Positions 25,682-35,959 of a stretch of DNA of 64,000 nucleotides are shown here, piece after piece. The DNA comes from Blastocatellia bacterium. GTDB taxonomy: Bacteria > Acidobacteriota > Blastocatellia > Chloracidobacteriales > JADJPF01. Below the pieces are notes generated by a model. The model did no database searches, was not told the DNA's origin, and saw only the letters and a list, made by a program, of their open reading frames with translations. The position numbers were made by a program, and so were the translations under genes. The DNA is taken from assembly GCA_016713405.1 (NCBI GenBank), contig JADJPF010000024.1, forward strand, positions 124,001-188,000, written 5' to 3'. Each line of letters begins with the position of its first letter. Position 1 is the first letter of the stretch.

Positions 25682-27895
25682 ATGTTACGAAAGCATTTGT
25701 TTTTATCTATAATTCTGCTTTTTCTCTTTAGTGCCTCAGTTTTTGCTCAAGAAAATTCTAATCAAAATAATCAAGATGATGGTGAAGCTATACGTATTGA
25801 CACAGAACTAATACAACTTGATGTAGTGGTGACAGACAAAAAAGGCAATATAGTCAATAATTTAACAAAAGAAGATTTTCAGCTATTAGAAGATGATAAA
25901 CTGCAAGATATTTCGTTTTTTTCCATAGTACGCCCTAAAGTAGAAGCAAAATCTACTATTAAAACTCCAGTAAATAATAATAAAAATATTCCTATAGATG
26001 TTCCACTTATTGAACAGTCTGGCCGCAATTTTATTATCTTGGTTGATGACCTACATATTAGTTTTAACAATATAGTTAATGTAAGAAAACAACTTCTCAA
26101 TTTAATTAATACCCAATTTCAAGTTGGAGATAAAGTTGCAGTTATTAGCACTGGTGGAGGACTTGGATTTTTACAGCAACTAACCGATGATCCAAGAGTA
26201 ATGCGTAGAGCAGTTGAAAGACTTAGATCTCAAGTTCGTCCAACAGTTCCACCAAATAACTTAGCTAACCTAACAGAATTTCAAGCACAAAAAATTTTAG
26301 AAGGTGAGATTGAATCTTTAGATTTAGCTGTTATGAGATATCTTGAAAATGTTGGAGTTCCTATTCCAAGAACTACAGTTGAAAGAGATATACAAACTAC
26401 ATCCCGCCAAATAGTTGACGCGCTAAATCTTCAAACTACTGCTACTTTGCAAACAGTTCGTAACAGTATTCTTGCTCTTAAAAGTGTACCAGGGTCGTAA
26501 AACAATGATTTTAGTCTCAGATGGTTTTTTACTTGAGCCTAGAGAAGCTGATCATTACCAACAAATGCAACGAATTGTTGATTCTGCTACTCGTGCAGGC
26601 GTTGTAATTTACTCTTTAGGTAGTGATGGATTAGGTTTTGGCCCTAATAATCCTTTTGGGGCTGAAAAGTCTTCTTTTGATCTTACAGGAGTTGGAATAA
26701 GTCTATCTGGGCGTGAACAATTTGCTAGTTTAATTGGGTTAAATACTTTAGCTGCTGATACAGGAGGAGTTAGCATTATTAATACTAATGACTTGTCTGG
26801 AGGACTAAAACGTATTGTTGATGAAAGTTCTAGCTATTATTTACTAGCTTATTATCCAACATCAGTTGAAAAAGATGGCAAGTTTAAAAAATTCCAAATT
26901 AAGATAAAATCCCGAAAAGATTTAACTATAAAAACTCGAAAAGGCTACTTTAGTGGTGGTGAAAAAATTGATCTAAAAGAGTTAGCAAAAAAAGAAAAAA
27001 ACGCAAAAGAAAAGGCAGCAAAAAATAATAAAGTTGATAACAATAAAGATAGCAGCCAAGAAAATGTAGAAAACACTAACTCAAATATTAACAGTAACTT
27101 ATTTCAAGCTATGACATCAATTTTGCCTGTTAAAGATGTTAACTTAAAACTAAAAGCTGATTTTTTAGGCTATATTGATAATAGCAAAGATAATAGCGCA
27201 GTTTCTTTAGCTGTTAATCTTAACAATATTGACTTCAATAAAGTTAATAATAACTACCAAAATAAGCTAAATACTTTGTTAGTTGTAGTTGCAGAAAACG
27301 GTAAAATTGCACACTCATCAGAAAGCGTTTTAGATTTAAATCTTACAGAAGCCCGCTATAAACAAATAGGAAAAGCTTGGTTTTTCTTTAGTCGAACTTT
27401 GACATTAAAACCAGGTTTTTATAATATTCGCTTTGCCCTACGTGATCCTATTAGCAATAAACTTGGCAGTGCTACAACCTGGGTAGAAGTGCCAGACTTA
27501 GAAAAATCTAAATTAGCTTTAAGTAATATTTTGCTATTACATTCAAATGATAATGCTAAAGATGTTGCTACGAATATTAGCGGTAGTGGGCAAGCTTTGA
27601 ATATATTTTCAGAAAAATCATCTATTGGATTTTTATGCTATGTCTTTGATAATAAAGCTAGTAAAAAATTCCTGAACTAACAGCACAAGTTCAAATTCTG
27701 CAAGGTGATAAAGCTTTATTTACTAGCCCTCAAATAGATGTGGTTGAAAAACTCGACAAAAGCGGACGTATTGCCTATGGTGGAAGTTTACCTCTAGGAG
27801 GTTTTCCTTCAGGACAATATCAACTAAAAATTACTATTAATGATGCTAAGGGTAAAAAACAAGTTTCTCAAGAACAAGATTTCACAATTGAGTAA
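25682..27895 (+). CDS. Secreted VWFA-related (Acidobacterial) protein, two frameshifts
   Basis: A reconstructed 737-residue secreted protein. Signal peptide 1-22 (ending SVFAQ); then a short beta domain (IRIDTELIQLDVVVTD) and a von Willebrand A domain starting FIILVDDLHISF, whose D-x-L-H-x-S variant of the metal site is usual in the VWFA-related family of Acidobacteria, followed by PGRKTMILVSDGF. The C-terminal half is a beta-rich region after a Lys/Glu/Asn-rich linker. The frame is broken by an extra base at 26492-26495 and by a missing A in the run at 27663-27668; the protein then reads to the stop at 27895. Function unknown; cell-surface adhesion is often assumed. Confidence 0.85.
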
Positions 27896-27900
27896 GCAAT

Positions 27901-27955
27901 AAAAATAAAAGTTCTGAAAATCACAAAGATTAAGATTTTCAGAACTTTTATTTTT
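27901..27955. terminator. Bidirectional rho-independent terminator with 22-bp perfect stem
   Basis: Perfect inverted repeat with arms 27901-27922 and 27934-27955 around an 11-base loop. The arms start and end in A/T runs, so each strand has a GC-containing stem followed by a T tract. It lies between convergent genes and would stop transcription from both sides. Confidence 0.9.
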
Positions 27956-27974
27956 GAAATATAATTACAAATAC

Positions 27975-28505
27975 CTATGCTTTTTTGTAGGGAGCAAGCT
28001 TATTACGTATTTCTTGAATATTTGTAGTTAACAAACTAGCAAGATTTGACACGCTTTGCTCACCTTTAAGGATGTAATTATCTATGTCAATAATTAACTT
28101 TTTGGTAGCAAGAATTGAGTTAAGTTGATGATCTAGCTTGACTTCTCCCAACATCGGAATTTTAAAAATATTTTTAAGGTCAGTTTTGTACATTTGAATT
28201 AAATCATCTGGATCAACTAGGTAATTTTTTGTTTCACATTGAAGTGTAATTGTAGCTTTACTACCAAAAATAGCTTGTTGGATTGCGCTATCTCCGGTTT
28301 TACGGTCTAAAATTACTACAATTGAATTTAGCACATTGTCATTAAGTGGCTTAAAAACAACAGCTTGCCAACCACTATCAGCAGAAAATTTTATAGCAAC
28401 ATTTCCTGAACGGGTCATTGCTCGGACTATTTCGCCTATTAGGATTTCGTCCTTACTTTCTCGCATCTCTTGTTTATGTTGAAACTTAGCTAAAAAAGAA
28501 AACAT
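27975..28505 (-). CDS. Conserved-looking protein of unknown function
   Basis: A 176-residue soluble protein with no signal peptide or membrane segment. It starts with a basic, amphipathic stretch (FSFLAKFQHKQEMRESKDE) and has an alpha/beta middle (VVILDRKTGDSA) and a helical C-terminus (NIQEIRNKLAPYKKA). I recognise no motif. It begins 16 nt after the stop of another unknown gene of similar size and lies downstream of a VWFA-protein gene on the same strand, so the three probably form an operon. Confidence 0.6.
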   Translation of the reverse strand: MFSFLAKFQHKQEMRESKDEILIGEIVRAMTRSGNVAIKFSADSGWQAVVFKPLNDNVLNSIVVILDRKTGDSAIQQAIFGSKATITLQCETKNYLVDPDDLIQMYKTDLKNIFKIPMLGEVKLDHQLNSILATKKLIIDIDNYILKGEQSVSNLASLLTTNIQEIRNKLAPYKKA

Positions 28506-28521
28506 ATTTTTCCCCTCTCCT

Positions 28522-29082
28522 TTAGGCTTGTAGTCTACCTTGTAAGTATTTTGCTAGAGAATGTACCGTAGCATTGATATGGTGTTGAAGTAGTTGGTAA
28601 TTTATTTGGTAGTTATTACCAATATATTTATCAAGTTCAAATAGTAAAGGTACTTGAGCATAGATATAGCCTGAAGAAACATCAGCATCACAAGTAATAA
28701 CACCTGGCTCTGCTGCATCAACAAAACCGCTTTTGAACTCTGCTTTTAAGGTTTGCCAAAGTGTGCCAAAATTTTGAACAGGACAACCATAGCCAATTAC
28801 TACTCTAGCACGTCGTCCTAAGACTCTTGCAGTAATTAAATCTTCACTTAGGTTTCTTAATTCAAAAATTACACGTTGTCTGCTTGCTAAGTGTTCAAAA
28901 CGTAAGTAATGATAAACTCCATCAGAACTAAGGTCTATTAAAGAATATCCAAGCTCAACATTAGAATGAATTACAGCACCAACCAAAATATCGTCTACAC
29001 GGGCGTTATAAATACTTTCGTTATATTGTTTCCAACTTTCTTTGACCAAAGATACAAAAACTTGTTCAAGATCTTCACTCAT
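28522..29082 (-). CDS. Protein of unknown function, possibly cytoplasmic partner of the preceding gene
   Basis: A 186-residue soluble protein, no signal peptide. It has a predicted alpha/beta fold with features such as VDDILVGAVIHSN, RARVVIGYGCPVQNFG, and a helical C-terminus ending HSLAKYLQGRLQA. I do not recognise the family. It starts 34 nt after the VWFA-protein stop and ends 16 nt before the next unknown gene. Similar size and shared operon suggest that the two unknown proteins work together, but I see no sequence relation between them. Confidence 0.6.
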   Translation of the reverse strand: MSEDLEQVFVSLVKESWKQYNESIYNARVDDILVGAVIHSNVELGYSLIDLSSDGVYHYLRFEHLASRQRVIFELRNLSEDLITARVLGRRARVVIGYGCPVQNFGTLWQTLKAEFKSGFVDAAEPGVITCDADVSSGYIYAQVPLLFELDKYIGNNYQINYQLLQHHINATVHSLAKYLQGRLQA

Positions 29083-29116
29083 AATTGAAGACGCTCCTTA
29101 AAAATTTTAAAAATTT

Positions 29117-30208
29117 TCAATCGTTATTACTATTTGGAGGTAATAGCCGATAGTTACGACGTGAACGAACTACTACATCTTTACGGCTAACTTGAACTTT
29201 AATGCTGTGTGGTGTGTCTGTAAAGTCAGAATTATCAGGGTAAAAGCCCAAAATATACTGGTTACGTAGTTCTTCAGCAATTAAACGAAACGTCTTTTTT
29301 AAGTCTGTCACTTCACTTTTATAAAAACGTCCAGCAGTTACTTCTGCTAGCTCAGTAAGAAAATCTATTGCCGTTTGATTTCTTCGTTGTATTCTTTCGT
29401 TTCTCCGCTGACCTCTATTTTGGTCAACTCTACGACCTGCTTGCGGCACTAGCCTGCTAACACGAGGAAAGCGAGGAAAACGGGGAAAAGGTTCCATTCT
29501 AGGACTTTTTGGAAATGGATTTTCTCGCCAAGGAGGTTTATTAATTGGCGAACTAAAGTTTCTACCTGTTGGATAAAAAATTGTATAAATTAATGAGTTA
29601 GACTCCATTACCTTATCTAATAATTCATCCGTGTCAATATCACTTCCATAATCTTTTCCATCTGTTAACAAAATGATAGCTTTACGTCCAACAGCTTTTT
29701 TTAGCTCTTGACTAGCTTCAATTACTGCATCATTTAACCTTGTACCAATGCGATCACCTATTCTAGCTTGATAAATTGCTCTTTCTAACACGCTTTGATC
29801 ACTAGTAAGGGGAGTAAGAAAACGTACTCGATCATCAAAAGTAATAACCATAGCACGATCTTTTGACCTTAATTGGAGCAGAAAATCAAAGGCTGCTTCT
29901 TTAATATCTTCTAAAACTTCTCTAGTGCTTTGGCTAGTGTCTAAAAGCAAAGCAACGTTAAGAGGTTCTTCTGCTGCATCAAAAAAGGCGATTTGTTGTT
30001 GTACTTGGTTATCATAAAGTAGGAAATCTTCTTGTTTTAAGCCTGTTATATAACGTCCCTGGCTATCACTAACCACAACTGGCACATTTACCACTGTAGC
30101 ATCAATGCTAATTGTTGGTTCTTGTGCTTGGCTAGGAATAACTATTAAGCAAAAAACAAATAAGAAGTAAAATAGGGCTATTTTGGTATTGATAATTTTT
30201 CTAGTCAT
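29117..30208 (-). CDS. Secreted VWFA-domain protein (Acidobacterial VWFA-related)
   Basis: A secreted protein from the ATG at 30208 (a longer form starting upstream at 30274 lacks a signal peptide and is less likely). Signal peptide ends SQAQ. An N-terminal beta segment (SIDATVVNVPVVVSD, the family's typical opening) is followed by a VWA domain with a complete metal site DTSQS, then ITFDDRVRFLTPL and IILLTDGKDYGSD. A basic, proline-rich linker (about 210-265) precedes a C-terminal segment (TAGRFYKSEVTDLKKTFRLIAEELRNQ). It heads an operon with two unknown cytoplasmic proteins. Confidence 0.88.
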   Translation of the reverse strand: MTRKIINTKIALFYFLFVFCLIVIPSQAQEPTISIDATVVNVPVVVSDSQGRYITGLKQEDFLLYDNQVQQQIAFFDAAEEPLNVALLLDTSQSTREVLEDIKEAAFDFLLQLRSKDRAMVITFDDRVRFLTPLTSDQSVLERAIYQARIGDRIGTRLNDAVIEASQELKKAVGRKAIILLTDGKDYGSDIDTDELLDKVMESNSLIYTIFYPTGRNFSSPINKPPWRENPFPKSPRMEPFPRFPRFPRVSRLVPQAGRRVDQNRGQRRNERIQRRNQTAIDFLTELAEVTAGRFYKSEVTDLKKTFRLIAEELRNQYILGFYPDNSDFTDTPHSIKVQVSRKDVVVRSRRNYRLLPPNSNND

Positions 30209-30399
30209 AAATCTTTTATTTTCAACAAACTGAGAAATTAAGAAAATTCTTGGAGTGTTACATCTTAGAAACATTTTTAGCTAAAAAAGTTTGTTTTCTC
30301 CAAAGAGGATTTTTCACGTTGCAAAGCATAACTTTTAATGACATATTTTGAAACATTATCAATTTAATTCCCACTTTTAATTTAGGAGTTTTTCGGGAG

Positions 30400-30909
30400 A
30401 TGGAACTTTATATTCTAAGACATGCTATTGCAGTAGAAAGATCAGGCTGGGAAGAGTCAGACGATACTAGGCCGTTAAGTGCTTATGGAATTGCGAAAAT
30501 GCGCCAAAACGCTACTGGGCTAACCAGAATATTACCAAGAATAGATACCATTTTAACTAGCCCTTATTTACGTGCGCGTCAAACAGCAGAAATTGTTTGT
30601 AAAATTTATGGGTTTAAGATTGCAGATAAAGTTGTAGAAACAGAGCATTTAACCCCTGATAGACCTTTAGATGATATATTTATTGATCTTAATGAGTATT
30701 GGAGTAGTCGAGTAATGGTTGTTGGGCATCAACCACATTTAGGAGATTTAGTTTCTTATCTAACTTCTAATGGAGAAGTTCGCAATGTTCCATTAAAAAA
30801 AGGCGGAATTGCTTGTGTAGAAATTGAGCGAGAAGACCCAAAAGGTACAGGACTCTTACATTGGTTACTTACCCCAAAACAACTGCGTCAGTTGGCTGGG
30901 CAGGAGTAA
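30400..30909 (+). CDS. sixA: SixA-type phosphohistidine phosphatase
   Basis: A 169-residue histidine-phosphatase-superfamily protein of the SixA branch. The catalytic loop is ILRHAIAVERSGW (His 8), with TSPYLRARQTAEI as the second conserved region and VVGHQPHLGDL as the late catalytic His. Known SixA removes phosphate from the HPt domain of the ArcB kinase or from the nitrogen-PTS protein; no such partner lies in this window. It is followed after 5 nt by a secreted-protein gene. Confidence 0.88.
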   Translation: MELYILRHAIAVERSGWEESDDTRPLSAYGIAKMRQNATGLTRILPRIDTILTSPYLRARQTAEIVCKIYGFKIADKVVETEHLTPDRPLDDIFIDLNEYWSSRVMVVGHQPHLGDLVSYLTSNGEVRNVPLKKGGIACVEIEREDPKGTGLLHWLLTPKQLRQLAGQE

Positions 30910-30914
30910 GTTTA

Positions 30915-31733
30915 ATGACTTTTAGAAAGATTGTTTTTTTTATAATCTTATTTTGCTTTGTGCTAACAACTTTTTCTGTTAAAGCACAAAATGAATCCCA
31001 AGATAAAGCTATAGCTTTAATTCAAAATGCAATAACTGCATTGGGAGGACAAGCTTACTTGTCGATTAAAAGCGAACGAGCGCAAGGTTTTGTTACTCCA
31101 TATCGTCTTACTAATACTGAAAATCCTGAAAGCACAGAAACCGAACCAGATAAACTTGGAACACAATCTTTTGTAGACTACATTCTTTTACCAGATAAAG
31201 AACGAGTAGAATTTAAGAATCAAGGTCGGCTTTTTATCCAAAGTAATTCTGCTAAACATAACTGGATTTATGACTCTGATTCTGAACTTCTACGCGACCA
31301 AACCCAAGCACAACAACAACGTTTTGCCAACACCTTGCGCTATCAAATAGATAAAATTTTGCGTGGTGGTTGGAAAAGTGAAAATGTCAAAATTAGTTAT
31401 TTATCTCGTCAAGAACTTTGGCCCCGTCAATATGGCGAAGGCGTACGCTTAAGTTATTCTGATAATGAGGAAGCAGAAGTATTTTTTGACCCACAAACTA
31501 AACTTCCTTTAGCCTTGCGTTTTCCTAAAGAGAATTTTGAAGGGGTAAGGGTAAAGGCTGAAAATCGGTTTTTACGCTACCTAGAATTTAATGGTATTAC
31601 AGCCCCCTATGTTGTAGACCTTTTTGAAAATGGAAAACAAATCTTACGTATTAATTATGAAACTAGAGATTTTAATGTCCCAATCCTAGAAAAATTATTT
31701 GTTAAACCAGCTAATGCTAAGTCTGTAAAATAA
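30915..31733 (+). CDS. Secreted protein of unknown function, lipoprotein-sorting-like
   Basis: A 272-residue secreted protein from the ATG at 30915, whose Shine-Dalgarno (CAGGAG) overlaps the end of sixA. Signal peptide ends VKAQ. The body has regular beta segments (NVKISYLSRQELWPRQY, AEVFFDPQTKLPLALRF) with the same general plan as the secreted protein at 7351-8139: a helix-rich start, a middle beta sheet, and a strand describing a reference state. Both may belong to the LolA-like or DUF-type lipid-carrier fold, but this is only pattern matching. It precedes the macroglobulin-like gene by 43 nt. Confidence 0.6.
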   Translation: MTFRKIVFFIILFCFVLTTFSVKAQNESQDKAIALIQNAITALGGQAYLSIKSERAQGFVTPYRLTNTENPESTETEPDKLGTQSFVDYILLPDKERVEFKNQGRLFIQSNSAKHNWIYDSDSELLRDQTQAQQQRFANTLRYQIDKILRGGWKSENVKISYLSRQELWPRQYGEGVRLSYSDNEEAEVFFDPQTKLPLALRFPKENFEGVRVKAENRFLRYLEFNGITAPYVVDLFENGKQILRINYETRDFNVPILEKLFVKPANAKSVK

Positions 31734-31776
31734 ATAACCCTCTAAATAACCTCTAAAATTAAAGGAGCGAAAACTT

Positions 31777-34700
31777 ATGTCACATCAAGTAATTACGCAA
31801 GATTGGACTTTAGCAAATCAAATTGCTGATCAAATTGTGTTAGGAAAAGCTTTTGCTTTTGTTGGACGAGAAGTTTTTGACCAACCAAGCCTTGTTTGGG
31901 TAAAACGCTTTTTTGGTGAATCTGTAATTCGCTCCCAAGTGCTTTCTTTAATGGGGCCTGACACAGTTGTTCTTCCTTCTGTTTCTATTCAACCTATAAC
32001 AATACCAAAACTTAAGCTTGCTAATATTACTAGTGATAAAGCTCTTTATCGAGAAAAAAAAGATCCTGTTAATTTACTGATTTTAGACCCTCTTAGCCCA
32101 GATACAGATGTGGTAGTAATTCTTTATGCTAATGGAGCAGAACTTTCTAAACATACAGTGCATTTTAATAGCGGTGGTGCAGCAACTTTAATACTCAGAG
32201 ACTTACTAAGTGGTAGCTATGAGGTAAAATTTAAGGATTTTACAGATAAAGATCCTACTTGCGCTTTTACTGTTGCTGAATATCGGCTAGCTTCATTAGT
32301 TGCAAGTTTAGTAGATCGTCGTCTAGTTGGAGAAAAACTTACTGTCAAAATACGGTTAGAGGCTTTTGGAGTCGCTTTAAGTGGCCCTGTAAAACTAGAT
32401 TTAATGGATCGTAACCAACGACTTGCTAGCAATAAAGCTGACTCAGTAGATGGTATAGTAGAAACCACGTTTAATTTAAGCGGTCAAGGGCCACATTCTA
32501 TTAATATTCAGCTAGTTAATGATCCTGCTCGTACTGCTACCGTCCCAATAGTTGGTAGTCGTGAATCTGAACGCAAGCAAACCCCATTTTCTTACCTAGG
32601 CACAACCGTAAGAGGAACTTTGCTTCCTAATGAAAATAGTCGGGAGGTGCGAGGAATTTTCCTAGAAGAAGGAACTCAAGTCACATCACCTTTTCGCTTG
32701 GAAAAAGTTGACACAAATCGCGCTCGTTTAATTGCTAATACTACAGTAGAATCAGCTTGTGTAGTAATTGTAGATCATACATTTCCTTCTGCACGTAATG
32801 GGGCTGTAAATCCTTCAACCGCAGCACATCCAGCAACAACAGATGAAATTTATCGTTTTGGTGAAAAACTTTTTGCAGAACACAAATTTTCTCAAGCTAG
32901 GATAATGTTTGAAGAAAAACGTGCTACTTTAACAAACCCACATCCTAATTATGCCTATTATTTAGCTTGCTGTTATGCTCGTGAAGGAAATCAAAAACAA
33001 GCTTTAATGGCACTTAGAACAGCAATTGAAGATGGTTGGAATGATTTTAACCATATGATGAATGATGATGATCTAGCTAGTTTACGAGGGCTTTCTGGCT
33101 ATGAAATGCTAAAAACAGGCGGACGGCAACAATTAAACTTTCCTGTTTTAAGAGCAGGAGAAGTTATAGAAATGGATGTTCCAGCACCAACAGCTATTTT
33201 AGCTATAGGTGCTTATGTTGAAGGTAAGCCCTGGGAAGGTTGGGGAGCTTTAGTTAGCCCTACCAGCTTAAAGCCAGAAATTAAACTTCCTGAAACTTGC
33301 CGACCTGGTAGCGAAATCAACATTGAAATTAATTTAGGCGAAGATAAAACCTCGGCTCTTTATTTAATTGTTAAAGATGCAAGGCTTTTAAGTAGTGACA
33401 CTCCAACTAGCCGCCTAGCAGGACAAATTAAGGATTTAGTAGAAAAAAGCTCTAAAGATTTAATGTTTGGCAACCCACAAACAAAACTCCGTCAATTCCT
33501 TAGCCCACCTGAACCACCTACTTACTATAAATCTTCTTACATGCCAGCTATGCCTTCAGTTGCTAGAAGTGCTTCTATAACAGGTGCTTTACCACCTCCA
33601 GTACCTATGATGATGGAATCAATCCCTATGCCAAGGCCAGCTTCAGCACCAGCCGGAGGTTTTGCTATGTTAGATGCCGTAAGTAGTATGCTTGACGATG
33701 TATTTTTAGAATCTGAAGAAAGCGGTGGAAAAGGAAGCCTTAAAAAAAGAACATCCAAAAAAGAAGAATCAAATGAGGCCGATAACAACACAAAACCAAC
33801 TATTGTAGAAGATCCAGAAGTTTTATTTGCTGGCCTAGTAGATGTTAAAGGTGGTATTGCTAGCGTAAATGTTAAGCTAGGAGATGCTTTTGCTGATTAT
33901 GTTGTAGAAGCTTTTGCTATTTCTGGACTAGATTGGGCTAGAGTTGAAACACGTTTTAGAGCAGAAAAAGAAGTTTTTGCTGTGCTAGATGTCCCACTTT
34001 TTGTTTATAAAGCCGATACAGCTATTGGACGAGTTCATTTAGGGTCAAAATCTGGTCAAATACGTGTAAAAGTAACCTGTGATAGAAAACCTATACAACT
34101 AATTTATGATGGTCATCCAATTGAACAAAATGAGCTAATAAATGCTGCACAAGCAGAAGTTAGCTTTTTAGTTACACCAGGTGATTATGAAGTAATGCTT
34201 GAAGACCCTATAACTAACCGGGTGGATTATGTAGTCAAACGAGTTAATGAGCCAGGAAAATTCCAGTATTTAGCCAAAACACTTTGTTTCCTAAGAGAAA
34301 GCGAGAAACTTTATTTAGAATCTGACCCTACAATTGTTGCACTAAGGGTAATGCCTAGTTTAGACAAACCTTTTCAAGCCTTAGTGGATGCTACTTCAAA
34401 TTATGGACATGCATGTTGTGAACAGACCGCAGCAATAATGTTGTCGGCTTGTGCAATGTATACATTTTCTGGAGATGATAAAAAGCGACGTGACCAGGCC
34501 GAAAGCATTATTATTGCTGGGGTAAAACGGGAAGAATCAATGTGGCTTAAAGGTAGGGGCTTTAAGATGTATCCCGATTATGCTAATGAACCACATTCTT
34601 ATTACGGGCCAAAGGCTGCTCGTTATCTGTGGAATTTATCTTTGCTTAAAGATGTTGGTAGACCTAGCCCTAGTTTAGCCCAAGCTATAGAAAATGGGTT

Positions 34701-35663
34701 AATGATGGCAAAAGATGCAACTGCGGCTTATAAATTAGATTGGCCTCCAAAAATCCTAATAATTGTGAAGAAGCTTATGGAGCAGTAAGATTTGGTAATA
34801 ATGCACAGGAGCAAGCCTTAAGAATTGCTCGAAAATATGCTGATAATCAACAATCTGCTAGTAATGATCCTTATTTAATGGGTGCTGTAGGAATGAGAGC
34901 AGAAGCCGCATATGCAGCAGCAACGCTTTTTAGAGTAGGAACAACAGCAGATTATGTTGCTGCCTTAGCTTTAGCTAACAAAGTAGTAAAAGATTTAGGT
35001 GAAAATGGACGGCTTTATTCAACAGTTGATTCTGTTGCTGCAATTGCTCTAATGTCAGAACTTCAAGCAGCTAAAATTGTTAGTGGAACTGGAAAACTAG
35101 AAGTTAACGGACAAGCTACTACTGCTAAGGAAGCAATAAATACAACAGAAAAAATTATTAGTATTGCTGCTTTACAAGGAGTAATTCCTATTGAAGTCAC
35201 TCGTGTAGTAACAGAAGATTGGGGACAATTTAGCAACGGAATACAACTTAGAATTACACTTGAAAAAGATGGAAAATTCCAACCAAAAGTTAATATTGGG
35301 GATGGTCTTGACTTAAAAGTTAAACTAGAAGGGGGTTATAAGGTAGGGGATGTTTTATGGGTTTGCTTGCCTGAAGCACTTTCTCGTGTAATTGGAGGTG
35401 GACAAGTAAAGAAATTCTCACTAGATTTTGCTGGTAAGAACGAATTAACTGTTCCATTAGCTGCAACATCTATGACAGTTAACCGAGAAGGCGAAGTTAG
35501 CCCACAACATTTTGCTGTTTGTGTTCGCAATATGTTTGAGGAAGAACGCACTGGTAGTAGCGATATGCTACAAGTTACGGTGACTCCTCCTAGTGGTAGT
35601 GGTGGAAATTCTATTTTTGGCCGCGCACTTGGAGCTTTTCGCAATTTGTTCAACAAAACCTAA
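31777..35663 (+). CDS. Very large thioester-containing macroglobulin-like protein, apparently cytoplasmic (one frameshift)
   Basis: A reconstructed 1295-residue protein. It begins MSHQVITQDWTL, just after an AAAGGAG Shine-Dalgarno, with no signal peptide, lipobox or membrane segment. Residues about 85-300 are beta-sandwich modules, about 350-440 are TPR-like helices (YAYYLACCYAREGNQKQALMAL), about 570-625 are Pro/Met-rich, and about 645-675 are charged. From about 700 it is macroglobulin-like, with the thioester-type motif HACCEQT (Cys880, Gln883; C-x-E-Q) followed by alpha/alpha repeats. One A is missing in the run at 34749-34753; the frame is regained at once and reads to 35663. True bacterial alpha-2-macroglobulins are periplasmic; a cytoplasmic one would be odd. 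Confidence 0.75.
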
Positions 35664-35699
35664 TCTATATAATTAATTAAAATAATTACTTTTGGGTTC

Positions 35700-35886
35700 T
35701 ATAATACGTAGGGTTGGAACCCTACGTATTATAATAAAATATTAATAGAGTCACGAACGTGACGACATAATTAATTTGTTGAATTTAATATGTTTGTTAT
35801 GCCACCGCTACGCGACTCTAATTATGTATAATAACTAAGCTTAGGTCTTACGACCTAGGCTACAATTATTTCGTCACGCGCGTGAC
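35700..35886. repeat. Cluster of intergenic palindromes
   Basis: Four hairpins in under 200 bases after the macroglobulin-like gene: 35700-35733 (16-bp perfect arms around GG, likely also a terminator), 35750-35763 (GTCACG-AA-CGTGAC), 35842-35857 (TAGGTC-TTAC-GACCTA) and 35873-35886 (GTCACG-CG-CGTGAC). The second and fourth share the same arms. An outer inverted repeat TAGAGTC / GACTCTA (35746-35752, 35814-35820) surrounds part of it. It resembles a short non-coding repeat (REP or MITE-like) array. Confidence 0.7.
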
Positions 35887-35959
35887 TTAAGATTTAGGAA
35901 TACTACAAAACTTTGTTTACATTGTATTTATTATTTATAAAAAATAAATCTTTACTTTT

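Noticed and set aside
26472..27680. A second VWFA gene starting inside the first
   Set aside because: The N-terminus (PGRKTMILVSDGF) is the natural continuation of the first frame after one extra base, so it is one gene.
34740..35663. A separate 307-residue protein
   Set aside because: It continues the macroglobulin-like protein directly after a missing A; no independent Shine-Dalgarno at its TTG start.
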